A DNA stretch of 64,000 nucleotides from Cylicocyclus nassatus (taxonomy: Eukaryota > Nematoda > Chromadorea > Rhabditida > Strongylidae). Of this stretch, positions 42,513 to 53,076 are shown piece by piece; position 1 is the stretch's first letter; each line of letters starts with the position of its first letter. The position numbers and the translations under genes were made by a program. The notes beneath the pieces are model-generated. The model worked only from the letters and a program-made list of their open reading frames with translations, made no database searches and had not been told where the DNA came from. The stretch lies in NCBI GenBank assembly GCA_958299035.1, contig CATQJL010000223.1, forward strand, positions 9,661,753-9,725,752. Reading direction: 5' to 3'.

Positions 42513-45500
42513 TTAGAACTTTATACAGTGTGGATTCATAAAATGCTCGATACTGATACCATACTGCGACTGAACTGTTTCCATCAAGTTTGCTTCTCGC
42601 TTATTTTTTACCAGATTGACTACAGTTCTTTCTCTCTCGAGATCCGTTGGTGCCACGCGGCCCACATATCCTTTCGCTTTCCTTGGCATTTCATAGTTGA
42701 CAATAACAGAGATCTAAAAAGGTAATTTCAGGAGAAACGAGTGAAGAGGCAATGGGGAAACAATGTAAAATTTTCTACATTTCTTGAGACAAAGTGTGTC
42801 GCTTCCCACTACAAGCGAAGTTTCCAAACGTTAGGAACCCGTCATACTTCGCCAAGAAAAGCCCAAAGGGTCCAAAAAGCCCAAAGGGCTCAAAAAAGCC
42901 CGGAAGCGCCAGAAAGAGCCCGAAGCAGAAAGAATGGTAGAATGACATTATTTTGATGTGCAGACGACATGAACCAAAAAACTGGTTGCGAAATCAACAC
43001 ACATGCGCCAAAACGTACGCGGGAAGGGGGCGTTCCGGCTCTTTCTGGCCCTTTTGGGCTTTCTTGGGCTTTTTTCGGCGAAGTATGACGGGTCCCCAAA
43101 TGAAGTGCACAAGACTGCGAATGCATGATGAAGTTGCGCGTACTCCTGAATGCGCGGCAAATCTAGTTCATGCAAAAGCAAGCTCCATAAAAATTAAGAC
43201 ATTATGGAAAAGTAGACACCTCTTTTTCTTTGAATAGATTAGCTGAGGTCTCCGTGATCAAAACCACTCCTGACGAAGATGACTCAAACTTCTGCATCTC
43301 TTCTCTAAATTTCTTCGTCTTCATACCAACAAGACAAACTACGCGATAGCCTCGAGCCGCTAAGTGTTCCTGGATCCATGTAGCCTAAGTAAGAAAAAGA
43401 CCTATCATGACAATGACACTGAGTATCCGCAGTAAGCCAACCACCTTTTTCGGCCATTTACATATGATCACTGTCTTTTCGTACTCCAACTTCGTATACA
43501 AATCACAAAGCACTTCAAACTGAGTCTTCTAAAAAAGCAAAACATCCTCAAATTCGCAACTGTTGAACCTATACCTTCGCAGCCACATTATTTCTGCAAA
43601 AGTCACGAGACTGCTCACTCTGTTGATCGTCTAAATGCTCCCACATAATCTAATACAAGTTTTCTTTCAATTCACCTTGTACTTCAATACATATGTGTCG
43701 TCTTCGGTTTATCACAGGTTCACGCGGTTCGCTTGTGGCAAGCTTTTCGTATGGGGATACAGCGTTGTCATCAGCTTCACTCGCATGTATTAGTTCCTTT
43801 CCTGATAGCAGGACGCACTAAAACAAACAACAAACGTTGAAATATTGAGCATAAGGGAAAAGCTATGTATAGAGCAAATTCGCTAAGGTAAGAAATTATG
43901 CAAGTAATGATTAGTCCCAGTCGAAGGCGGCTCGCTATATGCGGTAAACGCATACGAACGCTGTGCGGGGCCAATAGCCACCGGGTGGTCAGTATTCTTT
44001 ACTGTGTTCTTCACATGCCCTCAGCGAGGACACTTGCTTGACCGCAGCGTTTCCGTCCATCCGCTTTGAACGAATACGCTTACATCCGGGACTAACAACT
44101 ATCTGTTCTATCTGCGAATCACTACGAATTCTATAAAATTAAAGAAATTTTAGTTTCGCTGGTAAATTAAGTGCCCAGTGCGGTGAAAAGGGAGTAGAGT
44201 TTGACACAGATTTAAATCCGGTTGTAAATTAAATCCAAAACCGAAAGTCTTTCAGACAGCATACCCCGGTCAAAAGATGACTATTTATAAAATAAGACCT
44301 ACATGGTAGTACGTAACATACCTGAACACTTTCAGGCATAGACTGGATTATACCGTGCAGTAGAGTTTTGAAACCAGTGCAGAAGAGCTCATCCGCCTTT
44401 ACCATTACCAAAACTTTTATGGTGTCCGTATCTGCAAAACCAACAAAAATTATCAATTGCATTCTAAAGCACTGGAAAATCTTTGCACAGATGTTTGGTA
44501 ACATTGAGCTCCGAATACTCTGAATTTATATCTTCCGTACAGTAAGTATAATTATACAGGGTGTCCCAAAAGTATGTGTGCACTGTTTGATCGTTAACAT
44601 CTCTCTTCCCAAGAAGTCTTTCGCCTTGCTTTAGGTACCACTAGCTGGCTTACCCGGCTCCGCCGTATCCGGACCAAACTTGGCACACATACACTTCGGG
44701 CCCCGGCGGGTGTCACAGTTTACTTTTCGTTATCGATCGATGTCGATTTTACCGATTTTTTTGCAGAGTTCACCTACAGGGCTAGGAGTTAGCTCAGGGG
44801 GGGAAGTGAGCATGGGAATTCCGAATACAACATTAGTTTTCAGGATCGTCCATTACTTTTATCGATTTTATCGATTTTTTTTGTAAAGTTTGACCTGCGG
44901 GGCTGGGAGTTTGCACAGGGGGGTAATCGAGCATGCTGATTACGAACACAATATTAGTTTTCAGGATCGTCCATTACTTTTATCGATTTTATCGAATTTT
45001 TTTTGTAAAGTTTGACCTGCGGGGCTGGGAGTTTGCACAGGGGGATAATCGAGCATGCAGATTACGAACACAATAATAGTTTTCAGGATCGTCCATTACT
45101 TTTTCGATTTTATCGATTTTTTGAAAATTTGAGCTAGGGGGCTGGAATTTGGCACAGGAGTGTAATCGAGCATGCTGATCACCCCCCTTGGGGGTGATCA
45201 GCATGCTCGATTACCCCCCTGTGCCAACTCCCAGCCCCCTAGCTCAAACTTTGCAAAAAAATCGATAAAATCGATAAAAGTAATCGATAATCCTGAAAAC
45301 CAATATTGTATTCGGAATCCCCATGCTCGATTACCCCCCTGTGCGAACTCCCAGCCCCGTAGCTCAAACTTTGCAAAAAAATCGATAAAATCGATAAAAG
45401 TAATCGATAATCCTGAAAACCAATATTGTATTCGGAATCCCCATGCTCGATTACCCCCCTGTGCCAACTCCCAGCCCCGTAGGTGAACTCAGCAAAAAAA

Positions 45501-48344
45501 TCGATAAAAATCGATAAAATCGATATCGATCGATGACGAAAAGTAGCCTATGACACCCGCCGGGGCCCGTAGTGTATGTGTGCCAAGTTTGGTCCGGATC
45601 GGTTCAGAAATGGAATTTTCTATTCGGAACATACGTACATACAGACAGACATACAGACAGACAAACAGACATTCAGCTTTATATATAAGATTTTATAGAG
45701 CTGGCTTCAACTTAGAGTTACAGTATGGAGAGAATCATTGACCGCTCTTCGTTACTGTAGGATTACGGTAGAAACTTTAAACATATGGTCTTAATATGGA
45801 AAAAGCTGCCATTTCAAAATTTTTCAAAAAAAATGTGAAAACTTGTGTAATAGAGATTTTATGGACGCTGAGTTCAATACTTAACTATTCATAAGATTGC
45901 GAAAACTCTAATTAGCCTAGTGTAAAAGTTTTCAGGCTGTTTTGCTTCTTTTCTGAGGCAAAATATGGCCTTTCATGGCTCAAAACCCTCCTTGAAGTTT
46001 CTACCGTAATCCTACAGTAACGAAGAGAGATGGGTGATTCGTTCTATACTGAAAATCTAAGTTGAAGCCAGCTCTACAAAATGGTACCTGAAGCAAGGCG
46101 AAAGACTTCTTGGGAAGAGAGATATTGACAATCAAACAGTGCATACATACTTTTGGGACACCCTGTATAATTATACCTGATCCCCAGGTGTGCAAAATTT
46201 ATTATATTAAGGCTGTGAAATTGATCAAGCTTTGCACAAAACAGTTCCCGATTCGAAAAAACAGGAAAAGTAACAGTTTGCTATCAATGGTGTTACCAAC
46301 TAATAACCAAACTCACGCAGGAACTGGCGTCTTAATAGATGACATGCTCGCTGAGGTGATGCTATAAGGGCATGAACACCGTTACTCAATACATAGCCAT
46401 CATCTCGCAGTTTGGTCTGTTCACAGCAACCGTGTACCAAGATTTTCGTGCTTGAGAGGGATTTTTGCAGTTCGTCCAGAATCTGTAATAATGCTTTTTG
46501 ACTTGCAAGTATCTTATTATTAGATTTTTGGTGAATCTGTCTGCAAATGGGAAAGAAGGTATCTTTCAGACATCCTTGTGAGGGAAAAAGTCAACCTGTT
46601 TGACATCCTCTTTTCTCGGAGCAATGACCAGCACTTGCACAGCTTTCTTGTCTACATCCACGCCCCGTATAGCGGCCAAAATGTGATGAGTGTGAGCTGT
46701 GAAATTCGCCCGATCGTGTTCGTCTTCCAAAGGATCTGAAAAAAAAGCGTAGTCAGGTTGGGACTTTTTGATTCGAAGGGACGGAAATACTTTGAGATGA
46801 AATTTGTTATCGTCTGATATTATACGCATAAGCTCATCCACAGATAAACAGATATCTAAATCGGCGCCAATAGCCATAGGTTTTCAGCAAGCAGTTTTTA
46901 GCATAATACATTGCAAAGCCAGATCACCGATGATGGCAGAAATAGACTTTCTTCTTAGGCTCTTTTTCACAAACTCTCCTAATTAAATCCAAGTCTGTAG
47001 AATTAAAACGTTTTCTGCTCCAAGAGGATGTTGACTTCAACCATGTTCCTCTTTTCACATGGCGCTATCCTTAGCGATTAATGAAAATTTAGAGAACTAG
47101 AGAGGAAGAAGGCAAACAAGGAAGATCTCATCTGTTAGTCAGCGGTGCCACGACTACCGCTGGTGTGTGCGTATCAAGGTCTGCCGACTGTCGCAGTGTG
47201 GCAGAGTCTATTGTCATTAGGGCCAATGCAGTAATCAAATACGTGGTCCAAAAAGTCCAAATCATATTTTACCTTCGCAATCCATTTCTTCCACGCCATC
47301 ATCAATACCCGACTCGGGTGTGGGTACATCTCGTTCCGGTAAATCACTAGCTCCATCAAGAAAGTTGCACAAAGACATTTCCTTGCAATACTGCTCTAGC
47401 AGTCGTTGTGCCCGAGGCATACTGCTCGTGCAAACGCATTTACCTTTCTTGACAAATAGAAAAAATAATTACAAAACAATGATAGTACTGATAGGACTGA
47501 TGTTACCTGAATGTCTTCAGGCAGTGAAGTTATTATTGAAGATACTGCTTCTTTGATATCCTTGCTTAGTAATGGGCGGAAATTGTACATAACAAATAGA
47601 TCGAGGGCATTGAGTACTGAATATAGAGAGAATTGAAGCTGTACTCAGAAGTCCTAAGGCTTGATCAACAGTGAATCAACGGTGATTATCATGAAGATTT
47701 CGGAAAGAGTACGAGTAGGGTTTCCTAATGTGTTCTTTCTTCTCAAACAAAAAGGAAAGGTGCGAGGTCTTTGTGAGTAAAAGTAAAAAGAGATACTGAG
47801 AGAACTTGCCCAGAAACCCTAGAGAGATCATGTGCTTTACGCGGCCCGGAGTACCAACGATAATATGAGCACCGTTCGCTAGCGCTGACTTTTCCTCATT
47901 TACAGAAGTTCCTCCAACGCAAGCATGCACTTCGATTGACATAGGTTCAGCAATGTTTTTCATCGCCTGGGTCATCTGGAAATATAGCAACTCCTTACAG
48001 CACAACCAACTTTTCACCGAGACAATCTTCAATCCTGGTTTGTTTTATGATTGAGGTCATCTTTTCGTGAAAAGCGTACATATGAATCAACTTGCCTGTA
48101 GGGCTAAATCTCGAGTTGGCACCAAGACTAGAGCCTGGACATGGTCATTGCTTCTCTTGAGGCGGCTGAGAAGTGTCTTCAAGTATTCATCGAAGGTATA
48201 GTCGTTCGAGAACTGCTCAGAATTATCAACATCCCTCGCGAAGAAAACTGTACAGAACTAACTGGTAATATATAGATGTTGCCTAATATTACAAAACCTA
48301 CCTCGATCTTCATTTAGCACTAATGAAGACTCGGTCGACGTCAT
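42513..48344 (-). CDS. Gene C: two-core eIF4A-like pseudohelicase, 13 exons
   Basis: Exons: 48344-48302, 48247-48096, 47975-47810, 47616-47507, 47447-47273, 46735-46596, 46482-46317, 44431-44322, 43817-43676, 43630-43575, 43528-43445, 43384-43220, 42713-42513. They sum to 1710 nt in phase: 569 residues starting MTSTESSLVLNEDR and ending FMNPHCIKF. Residues 15-215 are a first eIF4A-like lobe (VPTRDLALQ at 57-65, ACVGGT, GTPGR; but EQFSNDYTF for the P-loop, YNFR for DEAD, TSS for SAT). Residues 216-569 are a second core: VIAPRKEDVKQ, ASPQR, VKAD for DEAD, SGK for SAT, LCDLYTKLEYEKTVIICKWP, ISVIVNYEMP, and VGRVAPTD for HRIGRSGR. ATPase activity is not expected; a retained RNA- or protein-binding role is inference. 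Two introns use GC donors (after exons 2 and 3). Introns contain a Helitron and TIR elements. Confidence 0.8.
42834..43096. mobile_element. GGGCTTTT-repeat TIR element, copy 2
   Basis: In the last intron of gene C. Left GAACCCGTCATACTTCGCCA, right reversed GGGACCCGTCATACTTCGCC, GGGCTTTT repeats in both arms. TTAG on the left; the right flank has decayed. Confidence 0.8.
43911..44095. mobile_element. MITE related to the GACGAAGGCGGTCG family
   Basis: Ends TTAGTCCCAGTCGAAGGCGG and TTAGTCCCGGATGTAAGCGT are inverted. Gene C intron. Confidence 0.55.
44557..46165 (-). mobile_element. Long-TIR element, copy 2, holding a Helitron
   Basis: Ends CAGGGTGTCCCAAAAGTATG on both sides, TATA flanks (44553-44556, 46166-46169). 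Interior matches 27755-28901 in reverse. It lies in the gene C intron between the second-core motif Ib and motif II exons. It is split by the Helitron at 44641-45690. Confidence 0.9.
44641..45690 (-). mobile_element. Helitron with head-to-head internal array
   Basis: On the minus strand it begins TCTTATATATAAAGCTGAAT and ends with the stem CGGC-GGA-GCCG, ten bases and CTAG. A and T flank it. The copy of the host element at 27836 shows the intact target (GGTACCATTTTGTAGAG), proving precise insertion without duplication. The interior has about 120-bp units (starts at 45202, 45322, 45442) facing inverted units at 44810-45180, meeting at a palindrome near 45187. No replicase frame; non-autonomous. 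Confidence 0.9.
46928..46994 (-). pseudogene. Vestigial first-core exon (motif IV) in gene C
   Basis: After a TTCTACAG acceptor the minus strand reads DLDLIRRVCEKEPKKKVYFC, matching the eIF4A segment around LCDLY to VIFCNT. Its incoming phase fits exon 5, but its outgoing phase does not fit exon 46735, whereas joining exon 5 directly to 46735 does. It looks like a leftover of the first core's second lobe, probably skipped. Confidence 0.5.
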
Positions 48345-48420
48345 GAGGAACCCAACTTAGTGACTCAGAAGTTAGTAGAAGCAGTGTAAGTGGAGTTAGG
48401 GCCGTAGAATGGAATGCGTT

Positions 48421-49115
48421 CTCTGACATTCGGTCCGTGAGGCGCGCGCGTGCTCCCCGTGCGGCGCCTTGTAGTGCGAGGGGGCCGAACGCTCCGTGCG
48501 CGGGGGCCGAACGCTCCGTGCGCGCGGGCCGAACGATGAATGCGCGCGGGCCGAACGGTGAATGCGCGCGGGCCGAACGGTGAATGTGCGCGGGCCGCAC
48601 GGTATCGAAAGCGCTCCGTCCGCAAGCTACTAGAGAATAAGTCTCTTTCATAGACCTTCTTTTTCTTCTTTCGTCGTGCCGTGAGCATTCTCAACTTCAC
48701 AGTCCAAAAAAATTCCGAATTCAAAAAATTCGAAAATTTGAATTTGAATTCACAGAATTCAAAATTCAAATTCAGCACCCATTCGGGACGCTGTCGAGAA
48801 ATAACCTCCGTAGAAGTAAAAAACTTCTTATGTTTCTGCGATTACAATGCCAAGAAATGATACCTAAGTCAACTCCACAAGTGATGGAGCAGCCTAATCA
48901 TAGCGTCGTACCTCACGCAGGTACCTGTTACGCTTATAGCGTGTGAGAATTGGAGGCGCGCGGGCGGCACGGGGAGAATATATTGCGCGCGGGCCGTACG
49001 CTAAGGATGCAAGGCGCGCGGGCCGCACGGTACATGACCCCGCCCGTAAATCTAGGCGCGCGGGCCGCACTGCTGGCCATTAACAAGCGCGCGCCGCACG
49101 CACCGAATGTCAGAG
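48421..49115. mobile_element. TIR element with GC-rich satellite, upstream of gene C
   Basis: Ends CTCTGACATTCGGTCCGTG and CTCTGACATTCGGTGCGTGC. The left arm has about six 22-bp units of the GCGCGCGGGCCGAACGGTG type (48478-48604); the right arm has inverted relatives (48954-49095). AT-rich GAATTC-laden sequence lies between (48700-48780). It starts 76 bp upstream of the gene C start codon, so it may alter the promoter. Confidence 0.75.
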
Positions 49116-49197
49116 TTGGAAATCGAGGAAATCACAGCACGGGTCCCGCCACTCGCCGTGAGAAGTCGATCATCTTTGATCTGCTACCACGGGCTTC

Positions 49198-49376
49198 CAG
49201 ATTCGTGTAGAGGTGGTAAATAGGCTTCCAGATTCTTGCCAACTCACCGCGTAGCGGTTTTTGCTAGCGAGAGAGTACGAAAAGCAGTGCTATGACGAGG
49301 AGGTTTAGCAAGTTTACCTGTGTTATCAGGCAAAGTCTGCAATACACCTCCACACGAATTTGGAAACCGATCATAC
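49198..49376. mobile_element. MITE (CTCCACGATTCGTGTAG family), copy 2
   Basis: Inverted orientation: CTTCCAGATTCGTGTAGAGG at one end and CACACGAATTTGGAAACCGA at the other, with GAGAGAGTACGAAAAGC in between. Confidence 0.7.
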
Positions 49377-49410
49377 ATCTATGATTTTCCTTCGCGACCT
49401 CGTTTCTTCT

Positions 49411-49582
49411 ACGATCGTCTCCACGATTCGTGTAGGGGCGGGTTGTAGACTCTCTGATTTTAAGGATGAACTTGTTAAACCTCCACGTCATAGCATTGTT
49501 TTTCTACTCTCTTACTATCAAAAACCGTCACGCTTTGAGTTGGCAAAACCCCGCCCCTACACGAATCGTGGAGTTGATGATA
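49411..49582. mobile_element. MITE (CTCCACGATTCGTGTAG family), copy 3
   Basis: Arms GATCGTCTCCACGATTCGTG and TCATCAACTCCACGATTCGT; very good inner pairing of AGGGGCGGG with CCCGCCCCT. Confidence 0.8.
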
Positions 49583-49689
49583 CCTGTGGGTATAGGACAA
49601 GACGAGGCCAAAAGAGGAGGTCCCACGGGGGCATTTAACTAATCCCATAGCTTTGCAAATTACGAGCTCGTGCCAGATACGCGCCGATG

Positions 49690-49843
49690 AAGCCTACCGG
49701 CGACAATTGCCTCCAATAATGCCAGCATTCTGCGCGCGCAAATGGAAGGCGTCACAGGCATTGCTATTTCTTCACGCGCAGATTTTACCGCATTTCACCA
49801 ACAGTGCAAGCACGCTATATTAAGCGGAAAATCTACTCGACTG
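49690..49843. mobile_element. MITE (CAGTCGAGTAG family), copy 4, partial
   Basis: Right end ATCTACTCGACTG with TA beyond, and the GCGCGCGCAAAT centre. The left arm is missing or diverged. Confidence 0.6.
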
Positions 49844-49857
49844 TACAAGGGTGTGTA

Positions 49858-50064
49858 CAGTCTGCCCCAATCCTAATCAGGCCAAAATTGGCTGGCGGGA
49901 GTGCGCATCGCGATGGTTTCGCGCCACTTCTGCGTCTAGCTAATCTGCCCTCTTCTCAATCTCTTCGCTCTCTGCAACAGCGCGCGTATGCAGCGCAAAC
50001 CCCTAGCGCTGCGAGCGCGCAAATTCAGCCGACGGTTCGGCCTGATCCCGATTGGGGCAGACTG
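49858..50064. mobile_element. MITE with CAGTCTGCCCCAATC ends
   Basis: Left CAGTCTGCCCCAATCCTAAT, right reversed CAGTCTGCCCCAATCGGGAT, TA on both sides. 207 bp, GC-rich centre. Confidence 0.85.
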
Positions 50065-50189
50065 TATTTGTCGCAAATGACCGCAGGGACCGCCCTTTTT
50101 CGGCGACATATAGTCCTCTACCCTACAGCTGCACGTCAGGAGGTACGCCGCGCGCGGCGGCCGCTCTGCTAAATTTCGCGCCGGTCGTA

Positions 50190-50450
50190 CCCTCGATATC
50201 AACCCATATGTCTTTCCTCAACATGATGTGGATTACGTGGATTGATGAGGCATCGCCTCGCTTCGGGCTCGCGCCACGTTGCGAGCGCATCGTTTGTCGC
50301 GACGTGGCGCAGGCTTTTCCACTTGATCTTGTTGCCAAATCACGCCGAAGATGCGCACGCAACGTGGAGCGACCCCGAAGCGAGGCGGCGCCTCGTCAAT
50401 CCACTAATCCACGTCATGTTGAGGGAAGACATATGGGTTGATAACGAGGG
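50190..50450. mobile_element. MITE (CCCTCGATATCAACCC family), copy 1
   Basis: Ends CCCTCGATATCAACCCATAT and CCCTCGTTATCAACCCATAT, TA flanks. Arms run through GTCTTTCCTCAACATGA. Copy 2 (30994-31201) has lost its left arm. Confidence 0.85.
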
Positions 50451-50635
50451 TACCTCCTACCGTTCCCCCTAGTTATACGACCTCCGACGACCGACGTAGT
50501 TTTTAAAATTGTTTCAGCTAATTGAAAGCTAGCATCCGATGGCAAAAAAGCATTTCAAAAGAAAGAAAACCAAGAAGCTCAATGCGCGAACAATGGCCGC
50601 GAACTCACCCACTCTCGCGACATGCAGAGCCTTAT

Positions 50636-51028
50636 AGGCACCGTCCACCCAAATTCTCGATTTCCATGTTTTTGTCGCTTCCAGGCCTTCTGAAGGTCCT
50701 GATTCCGAATATGTAGTCGAGAATCCGCGAAATAACCAAAAAAACCCCATTTTGGAGAACGGCGCAATGCAAGTCGCAGGCGGCGCGGCGACTTGCATTG
50801 CGGCGCGCTATACTCCCGGCGTATATCAACGCCGCAGCCCGCCAAACCTGCAAAACGGGCAGAGTGACCAGGTGGGCGGAGTGACCAGCTCCGGATTACG
50901 TCCTTCCGGAGCGGATTTCTCGCTTGGGAAGGAGTCTTCTGTGGCGCTATTTGGGGTTGGCCTAGTGTAGGGGCCTACATTAGTATGCCATTAAATCTCG
51001 TGAACCCCCACATTGGGTGGATGGTGCC
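50636..51028. mobile_element. TTAA-type MITE with AGGCACCGTCCACCC ends
   Basis: Left GGCACCGTCCACCCAAATTC, right reversed AGGCACCATCCACCCAATGT. TTATA-like flanks. Related to the AGGCAGTGTCC family. Confidence 0.7.
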
Positions 51029-51034
51029 TTTATA

Positions 51035-51750
51035 AAGGGCCGGGCATACTTCACGCGATTTCAGACGATTGCAAATATCATGCTCGTTCGCTGCAACAAC
51101 GCTTCATTATAGAGTTACCACGAGCTATAGTGCGTGAAAGAGCAACTTTTTCGCTTTTCAGCCAAATTTAGATCCCAAAAATCTGCAAAAAGGCTTTATC
51201 TTGCAGACGATTGCGATGTACGTGGTCGACACGTCAGATAGCAAAGGTTCGAGCAGAGCTATCACTTTGTCCACCTACCCTAGACCCATCGTAATGGCGA
51301 GGTAGTTCCAAAACGCAAAAAGAGTATGGTATTCAGCGTGCTCAGGAGCCCCTCTAGGCAAAGTTTAAGCAAATTCGAGATTTTTAGCCATCTACTGCAT
51401 CCACCGTAACACCGTAACCCGAGAAAACGGCGCTACCGAAATGAAAATGATTTTCATCTTGCGTGCCAAATATCCCCCCCCCCCCCAAACGAAGTTTGGG
51501 GCAAATCCAAGCCTTTGGCCCCTTACAATTTTACCGTAACTCGAACGGATGGCACTACCGTGCGAAATTGTGATATCCGTAATCAGCATGCAAAATAACC
51601 CCATTATACGAAGTTTCAACGAAATCCGCAACTTTCATTTTTGGGTCAACTAGTGTAGAATAGTACCAAATGTGCTTATAGTGAGTTATGGACAGCTGGA
51701 ATATTGCCAACTCGCGTCGCGACTGAAGTCTCGTGAAGTATGCTCGGCCC
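51035..51750. mobile_element. AGGGCCGGGCATACTTCACG TIR element, copy 1
   Basis: Ends AGGGCCGGGCATACTTCACG and GGGCCGAGCATACTTCACGA (reversed), then GATTTCAGACG and ACTTCAGTCG. TTAA on the right. The interior includes a C10 run at 51477 and sequence resembling Helitron internal repeats. Smaller copy at 59755-59983. Confidence 0.75.
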
Positions 51751-51754
51751 TTAA

Positions 51755-53068
51755 AGGCAGTGCTCGGCAATTCTCAACCCCGAGCGCGTGTAAGGTTGGC
51801 TTGTGAAATAAGAATAATTTTTTCGGCACGGAGGCATGGTGTGCGATCGAATTGCACAGTTTTCATACTTGAGTGATAAACAATTTACCGCCTCAAAATG
51901 TTCAGTTATCAAGTTTCGCAGATCCACTGCCTTCAAGGCACGCGCCATATTCAAAGCCCGGCACAGATCGAATGAATGCAGGTTGGACTTCGTTATTGGG
52001 ACAAAAAGCAAAGCGGATATGTTTTGCGTGGCCGGGGTGGAGCCCGGAAAAAAACCGTGTACATGCATTGCTAGTGAGGAGTGTGAACGAAAATTGCACA
52101 TACAGTGAGCAAGGAAATTCAGCTCACTTCCTGTAGCGCCAAAAGCGACCACTCAGTCAAGCATAAGCTTAGGTACTATTCCACATAAAACAACCCAAAA
52201 ATTGAAAATCACGGATTTCGCTGAAATTTCAATTAAGGGGGTTATTCGACCTGCTGCTGATCACGAAGATGATATTTATTTTGCATGGTGGGGACTTTTT
52301 CGAGGGGGTTACGGTAGGCATACGGTATGGGGTCAAAATCTTAGAATTCGCTAAAACTTTGCGTAGGATGCATGCGACATGTTGACCACGAATACCAGAT
52401 TCATTCCCCACGAAAACGCCTTATAGTGGGGTACGGTAGGATTGTGGTATGGGGCCGGGATCTCAAAATTCTCTAGAGCTTTGCGGAGCGGGGTTTTTCG
52501 ATATGCTGATTACAAATACCACACTTTTTCCGCAGGGAAACCTTTCCTTGTATGGTTACGGTAGGTATAGTAAGGGGTTAAAGCTGTAGATCTACCTGAA
52601 ACTTTGTGCGGGGGCGTTATCTAATGTCCTCATCATGAAGAGCTCATTTCTTAAAGCCTTCTCGTGGATTTTTGGGACCTCAATCGGTTTGAAAGATGCT
52701 TACCTAGACGCTGCAAATTGCCATAACTTTACAATAAAGCGTTGTTGTAGCGAGCAAGCTTGATATTCGTTATCAACATGCTTGGAAACCCCTCTAGGCA
52801 ACATTTTGAGCAAGTTGGGAATTTTCGCCTATCTACCGTATACCCACCGTAACTCGAGGAGATGGATCACCGTACATAGTCAATATGATATCCACGTTTA
52901 GCGTGCCAAATAACCCCTCCAGATCAAATTCCAGCCAAATCTAGATTTTGACACCCTACCGTACCGTAACCACACTGGGAGACGTTTTCGTGCGGGAAAA
53001 TATGATATTCGTGATCAGCATGTCGAATACCCCCCCCCGCCTACGCAAAGTTTTAGCAAATTCTAAGA
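51755..53068. repeat. Diverged repeat field around TTACGGTAGGTA
   Basis: Units of roughly 115-125 bp recur with a TTCGCTGAAACTTTG / ATGCTGATTACGAATA / TTACGGTAGGTAT order (52220-53050), like the interior of the Helitron at 58343-60462. At 51960-52040 a block matches the start of the hAT interior (AGGTTGGACTTCGTTATTGG). No gene. Possibly the remains of a large Helitron. Confidence 0.5.
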
Positions 53069-53076
53069 TTTTGGCC

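Noticed and set aside
45198..45486. Protein repeat HARLPPCANSQP
   Set aside because: Translation of 120-bp Helitron satellite; both strands are equally open.
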